DNA from: Notospermus geniculatus
Taxonomy: Eukaryota; Nemertea; Pilidiophora; Heteronemertea; Lineidae
Direction: 5' to 3'
Assembly (NCBI GenBank): GCA_002633025.1
Contig: NMRB01000201.1
Span: 135,707-199,706, forward strand
Length of the DNA stretch: 64,000 nt
The position numbers and the translations under genes are program-made. Position 1 is the first letter of the stretch; the number at the start of each line of letters is the position of its first letter. The notes beneath the pieces are model-generated. The model was given only the letters and a program-made list of their open reading frames with translations, did not search any database and had not been told where the DNA came from. Shown one piece after another: positions 58,701 through 64,000 of this stretch.

Positions 58701-59707
58701 CAGAGGTAAGTTGATCAGAAAAAGGTGGCGAAATTACAACTTGTGTACAACTGAAAGTGGCCAAGTATACAAAAATATGACTTGTTTCCTGTTTTCCAGA
58801 CCATACATGTCGATTGGTACTCTACGAGACCAGGTGATCTATCCAGATACAGAGAATGAGATGAGAGAGAGGGGATTCTCTGATGCCGACCTGGAAGGGA
58901 TACTCGGCATTGTACACCTACAGTACATCATACACAGAGAAGGAGGTGAGGTTGGATTGACTGGTCAATGAAAGCCTGAAGTCGAACATGTCGAAATTCT
59001 GTCCTCCATTCTTCCATTCGTTTATAAAATTTGGGGCTTAAATTTGGCCTCCTCTGGTCTGAAATGCCTAGAATTTGCTGACTGAAAAGATGCACGCACC
59101 ATATCTCTGATACCACAAGTTTCTTTACAGGTTGGGATGCAGTGAGTGACTGGAAGGATGTGTTATCCGGTGGAGAGAAACAGCGAATGGGTATGGCCAG
59201 AATTTTCTACCACAGACCCAGATTTGCCCTCCTCGATGAGTGCACCAGTGCTGTGTCGATCGACGTTGAGAGCAAGATATACCAGAAAGTTAAAGATGAG
59301 GGGATTGTCCTTTTGACGATCACACACAGACCTTCTCTGTGGTAAGTTTGTCACCTGTCAACTTTTTCCAGCATCTTGAATCTCAAATAGAGTTCAGTGT
59401 TTCAGTTCTTTTTGAGAAAAATTACCATAAAATTGCTCTTTTCTTCAGGAAATTCCACACCCATTTACTTCAATTTGACGGTGAGGGTGGGTGGCATCTA
59501 GAGGAACTGGACACCGCTGCAAGGCTCTCTCTCAATGAGGAAAAACAGCGCCTGGAGGCACAGCTTGCCGGCGTGCCAAAGATGCAGCACCGACTGAAAG
59601 AACTCTGCGACATTCTTGGTGATGATTCGGTCCTACTGAACAAGGAAGGAAAGCTTCTAGACGAGGATGAAGTCATGATGGTTGAGGACCTGGAGAAGGA
59701 TGATTAA
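55742..59707 (+). CDS. ABCD2: Peroxisomal very-long-chain fatty acyl-CoA ABC half-transporter
   Basis: ABC subfamily D half-transporter (ABCD1/ABCD2 type), which imports very-long-chain acyl-CoA into peroxisomes as a dimer. Nine exons, all phases consistent: 55742-56671, 57036-57216, 57340-57464, 57923-58076, 58254-58348, 58560-58705, 58800-58945, 59131-59341 and 59449-59707; 748 residues, the usual length. N-terminal membrane domain with [20 protein letters not shown] and the EEIAFYGG loop; Walker [11 protein letters not shown]-loop [16 protein letters not shown], signature [13 protein letters not shown], Walker [13 protein letters not shown] and switch His in TITHRPSLW. All catalytic residues are present. 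The C-terminus is acidic. It is likely co-orthologous to vertebrate ABCD1 and ABCD2; the symbol is chosen because REDIC1 neighbours ABCD2 in human. It is head-to-head with REDIC1. Confidence 0.93.
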
Positions 59708-61474
59708 GGCTTCTTTTCAAATTTGTGTGGTTCCAACTGGATCCTCCATCGATCAAACCTGAGCAGAGATTGTCATGTTGTAAATTGAGCCTCTAGATCA
59801 TCATTTATGTGTATCATGCACAAGCCGTTGGGGAGAGGAACAAAGGTTCCATAGCTATTGTATTCTGACTACCGGTAGTCGTCTACTGTCAACTGGTGTC
59901 ATTAACTTCAAGGCTGCGTAGATGTCCTCAAGTATGGCATGGATTGTAGAAATGCATTGTTGTCTATATGTAATGCAGTGTGCATTGTCTTCCATGACAG
60001 TGTGAAATGTACTTTTGAAAAACTTCAAATCGGTCTCCCCAAGGTTTGAAAGTTGAAGTTACCCAAAAATCCTGAGCGGGATATGTTTTTGGCTCAGGCC
60101 AAGCATGAGTACCTGTTTGCTAGTTTTGTTAGACTGAATCGCAATCAAAGAAGATATGTTCAGAATCCGATTATGAAGTTCAGAATAATGTTCGGATTGG
60201 TCGGAAAGAAAGTGTTGTGACATTGGAGCAAATGTCCAAAATTTCAGACTTATTGACAGTCACGATCTCATTGGTTGGTATCCCCTGACAAATTGTGTTC
60301 CAGGGGTTGATACCTACCAGTTTGTCCCTTTCCAGTTCAGGAATCCCTTTCCAGTTCAGGAATGTGTGTGATGAGGACAGAATCTAATCACAGACTTCAG
60401 AGAAAAGTGCAATGTTTTCCTGAAATCTTCTTATCTGTCTCCTTTGCTTTGCCATGTTGTGAATCAAAAGTGTTGAGTGATTTTGTGTTGTAAAGAGTAC
60501 AATATTGCTTTAAAAAATTATATGAAATGTTTTAGACTCGCAGTGATGACTGAATAAGAAAGTCAGTTTGAGTTTTAATCTGGTCTAAGCATTTAATCCT
60601 AGTTAAGATAAGCAAGCATTTGTCTTATTAATAATCAGTTCAAGACAAATTACATTTTATTCTACTATTTAAAGGACAATGTTAGTATACATACATGTAC
60701 ATATTGTTGGTTGGTTCAGTATAGTACTGGGCTAGACTCGCATGTAAAAGCTGGTTTCCACTCTGTGGTTTCCATAGGCCGTTGTTCATCATCACAATGT
60801 CTGATCATGTGATACCTTTTGACTTGTTGTATGGCAAAAAAGAAGGAAAATGCCTTTGAAAACCATGTAGAAAGCATGCCAATCAATTGCAGTGGAGTGG
60901 GCCTAAGAATTCAATGAAAAATTACATGATAAACTAATTAAAATTTTAGATTCCAGGCAAGTCATCATACATAAATTTATTATTTGTAAATACTTGTATC
61001 ATTATTTATTGATTTAAAGGGAGCATAATTAAAAAACATGATTTTCCCATGAATAATGACTTCGGAGCCCTCTTGGGGCTGATATAGGTAAAAAATCCAC
61101 TCAAGATGAATACCCGGTAATTTGATATTTCTCAAATCCTTTCAGGACTGGACATATTCTGAGAAAATGTCCTCTAACTTTGTGTAAAGACTTCATAACT
61201 TTATCTGTACATATTGTAATAGGGAAGAAGCAATACCGATGTTCTGTGATGATTTTTTGTGGGCTGATCTTTGCAATATTCATGATTTTAACATAGAGAG
61301 AAAATATTGGAAAATGACATTATGAATTTGCCAGTTATTGCCCAGTTTTTTTTTTTGTTTTTTTCTCCTCCTTTCTCATGAAAAATCTCTATAAAGTGAA
61401 TACATCCGTCTATTCTTGTAGGTTGGTACGACATACTTCGGGAATTCAGCACGGTATGTTCTACCATGGGTGAT

Positions 61475-61555
61475 TTCAATTGGATCTGGGGATCGAACCC
61501 AGACCTTCAGCAGTGATTGGCTCCAATCTTCCACTGCGTCACTCTGAACGCCCGA
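61475..61555 (-). mobile_element. tRNA-derived SINE head
   Basis: Minus-strand A box TGACGCAGTGG (61541-61531) and B box GGTTCGATCCC (61499-61489), with spacing typical of a pol III promoter. The flanks do not form an acceptor stem, so SINE rather than tRNA gene. Confidence 0.6.
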
Positions 61556-61974
61556 GCACAAATTATGCTGTGGCAGAAACACTGAGATTGAAATCATCAA
61601 CTTTAGGTCAAAAGATACCTCAAGTTATTTCCACTGAATCTTAGTACATTGTACTTAAAATATAGTCGTTTGAGATGTCCAGGTGCGCTTGTCTTGATCT
61701 TATGTTGTAGATTACTGGTATTTTTTTCACTTTGTGGCTTTTTATGCCATTTGGAAATATGCCGTGTCCTGCTGCTTGCTGAATTATGTGATACTTAGTA
61801 TTGTACATTGCATAATGTTGTGATTATATTAGTTTTGAAGCACATTGATTGAAGTACATGCACTGACCCAGGACTGTCAGACAAATGGTATTCCAGTGGG
61901 GAATTGAGTGGTATGGTACCTGGCACCACGGCTTACTCTCCCATGCGTTGGACTGAAGAGCGAGGGTGATTAAT

Positions 61975-62052
61975 CCCATATGGCCCGGGATTCGAACCCG
62001 GCCATGCCGCTTGTTGAGTGGACGTGATAACCATTGGGCTATCAGGGCTCCT
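61975..62052 (-). mobile_element. tRNA-derived SINE head
   Basis: Minus-strand A box TAGCCCAATGG (62041-62031) and perfect B box GGTTCGAATCC (61998-61988). The 3' side continues into unrelated sequence instead of pairing with GAGCCCT. A different family from the one at 61475. Confidence 0.65.
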
Positions 62053-62889
62053 CAAAAGTCATCTCTACTTGTGTAGGTCTGATCAAAACCTTGTTTGTTT
62101 GAATGCATAGTCCTGGTGAATTGTGACTAGTCTTGACATGTACACAGACAAGGACATTGTGCACTTTGTCATTTACGAGTCAATTTAATCTCAGCAGTTA
62201 GTTGCATTGTGCTAGTACTTTGAGAATGTCACCGTAGTAAAAACATTACTGTTTTTTTCGATTGGCAATACCTCTCTTACACACAGAATCACCTTGATTC
62301 TTGGCTGGTCCAAAATCGTCTAGTGAACTTTTTACCAGTAGATTAGAGTCATTGATATTTGTGTATGTATCTTTTATCAAATTTATGTTGTTGCTCTTCC
62401 ACCATATTCATTATCGTTAAATGTAGCTTACCTTTTCTGTGCTCTTAGAATCACTTGCTCTCTCATCAAATGCGAATGCTAAGCAAATCTAGTCATGAAT
62501 GTGCGCACCAAACATTGGTCGAATCAAACATCCAGTTGACTACCAGGCATCCTCCCACAGCAGGGCTTTTGTCTCATTCCTCTTCATACACTTGCATGAA
62601 GAGTAGCAAGGTAAAAACACGTGTGGTTGGAGGATGACTGTCTGGAGGAGGCGTGACCTGACTGCTGTAATGAGTTGGTGCTGGAAATTAATCCAAAAAG
62701 ATTAAGAACAAAAAATTGCATTTGATTTTCATCATTGTGTAAGTTACATTTTGTTTTTGAGTGATTAAATCATCCTAATCAAAATGATGTGTGCCGTTTT
62801 GTTACTGTGTAGGGACATAATTTGTTTAGACTGGGTGGAATTGATCCACAAATTGACTGCTTTCCTGACCCTGTCATTGTACTTGAACT

Positions 62890-63340
62890 ACTAGCCGTTG
62901 TCCTGTTTGTCAGCCACTGGGCCTTGTCCTGTTACTGCAGGTCTGCTGGAGCCACTAGGCCTCATCCTGTGACTGTATTTGGGCAACTGAGTCCCGCCCT
63001 GTTACTTGAGCCACTGACTGAGTCGCGACCTAGCACTGTACATGTATCTGAACCGCTGGCCCCATCCTCTCACTGCAGGCCTACTTAACCACTGGGCCTT
63101 ATCCTGTCACTGTACTTAGCCACTGGTCCTGTCTTCTCACTAGTTGGGCCACGGGGCCCGGCCTGTCACTGCTGGCCTACTTGAGCCACTGGGCCTGTCA
63201 CTGTACTTGAGCAACCGGGCCCATCCTCTCACTGTTGGCCTACTTGAGCCACTGGGACCTGTCTTGTCACTGTACTTGAGCCATTAGGCCCTGTTCTGCC
63301 ACTGTACTTGAGCCATTAGGCCCTGTCTTGAGCCATTGGT
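62890..63340. repeat. Degenerate minisatellite, GAGCCACTGGGCC units
   Basis: About ten to twelve copies of (T)TGAGCCACTGGGCCC(T)GTCC(T)GTCACTGTAC with variable spacing of 22-50 bp. Non-coding. Confidence 0.75.
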
Positions 63341-63407
63341 TACAGTAACAGATCGGCTTGTCCTTCCACGGCCTTGTCGCACTGCACAGTCTCGGTTACT
63401 CACTCAG

Positions 63408-63569
63408 ACCAGACCATGGGCAGTTTACTTGGAATGAACCTTCAAAGAAGTCTGTCTGATGAGAGACTCCTTTCTCGTGCAAGTTTGCCACGTTTGCTCT
63501 CTGTGGACAACTTGGCCATCATTTTGCCTCGACAAGCATTCCAATCAGTCCTACCCTCACTCAATCCAG
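63408..63569 (+). CDS. Candidate coding exon of unknown gene
   Basis: Acceptor CACTCAG, ATG at 63416, and open frame to a donor GTGCGT at 63570. It encodes 51 residues, including RSLSDERLLSRASLPRLLSV, which is compositionally protein-like. No family recognised. It would be the first coding exon of a gene running out of the window, but the following DNA is repetitive. Could be chance. Confidence 0.3.
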
Positions 63570-63656
63570 GTGCGTAGTCGAAAGGCAGAGTGAACACAGG
63601 CCTTCATATGTCAAGATGCTCAGGCACAGAAAACTGGGCAGTCATTGTTCAATTGT

Positions 63657-63854
63657 CAAAAGAATAACAGGTCTAACGTATTAGTTATTCAAAAGAATAA
63701 CAGGTCTAACGTATTAGTTATTCAAAAGAATAACAGGTCTAACGTATTAGTTATTCAAAAGAATAACAGGTCTAACGTATTAGTTATTCAAAAGAATAAC
63801 AGGTCTAACGTATTAGTTATTCAAAAGAATAACAGGTCTAACATATTAGTTGTT
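63657..63854. repeat. 33-bp tandem repeat, six units
   Basis: Six units of 33 bp (CAAAAGAATAACAGGTCTAA start), five of them identical and the last diverged. The unit is a multiple of three, so one frame stays open and reads QKNNRSNVLVI repeats. Nothing else suggests coding. Confidence 0.95.
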
Positions 63855-64000
63855 CATAGGAATTTTATTTCATCCGAATTACTCAATATCATTTCATTGA
63901 ATATCATTTATCTATGAAGCATTAATGAAGCACATGGACATCACAGTTGACACATCACCCTGCTGCCTTTATACATGTATGACAAGATTTTTGTAAAAGC

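Larger units (their letters stand above)
59708..63407. other. ABCD 3' flank with SINEs and repeats
   Basis: No coding exon supported. The first part is ABCD 3' UTR; no AATAAA was found close to the stop, only ATTAAA near 60937. Two tRNA-derived elements and a GAGCCACTGGGCC repeat follow. Confidence 0.45.

Noticed and set aside
61988-62041. tRNA gene
   Set aside because: Good A and B boxes, but the 3' side does not pair with the 5' side; SINE-like.

Overview
The window is animal genomic DNA: multi-exon genes with GT-AG introns, long AT-rich introns, tRNA-derived SINEs and many small inverted-repeat elements. Intergenic DNA is full of AGGCCTAGGCC-, ACATGTACA- and ACCGGTA-like words, which I associate with marine invertebrate deuterostomes (echinoderm or hemichordate). 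That placement is an impression, not a proof. No prokaryotic, viral or CRISPR features were seen. A single N at two places (15826, 32591) and poly-C runs mark assembly problems.

Layout: (1) 1-2512 (+) the 3' eight exons of an NCKIPSD/SPIN90 gene, converging on DPM3 (4914-6186, -). (2) 9469-15220 (+) DMTF1, the cyclin-D-binding Myb-like factor, with its two last coding exons present twice. (3) 16850-26800: two tail-to-tail genes for small secreted proteins, here read as class I four-helix (IL-6/CNTF-type) cytokines, in a bed of foldback elements and minisatellites. (4) 28806-31342 (-) SMYD4, 32362-33994 (+) NUDT5 with an assembly gap, and 34823-35737 (-) single-exon YOD1. (5) 35.8-46.8 kb: a gene-poor stretch of repeats, a pogo/Tigger-like MITE and tandem exon-like modules with no convincing protein. 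(6) 46831-55437 (-) a REDIC1 (C12orf40) homologue of about 1943 codons, head-to-head, with 304 bp between start codons, with a peroxisomal ABC half-transporter of the ABCD1/ABCD2 type (55742-59707, +). (7) 59.7-64 kb: 3' flank, SINEs and minisatellites.

The most unusual content is the cytokine-like pair. Both genes have a tiny first coding exon ending in phase 1, a signal-peptide plus helix-A exon ending in phase 0 just after an aromatic residue, a short AB-loop exon starting with Val, and a last exon carrying helices B to D with a shared IRDS...YAR.F motif in helix D. From memory, human CNTF also has a phase-0 intron between Tyr38 and Val39 in helix A. If correct, these are invertebrate relatives of gp130-type cytokines. 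The second notable point is the REDIC1-ABCD head-to-head pair, which matches the arrangement I recall at human 12q12.

Most other genes are conserved single-copy housekeeping genes with no functional link to one another. Several gene models show probable assembly or allelic defects: collapsed NUDT5 exons, a 5-bp duplication in SMYD4, and tandem near-identical exon blocks in DMTF1 and in the second cytokine gene.
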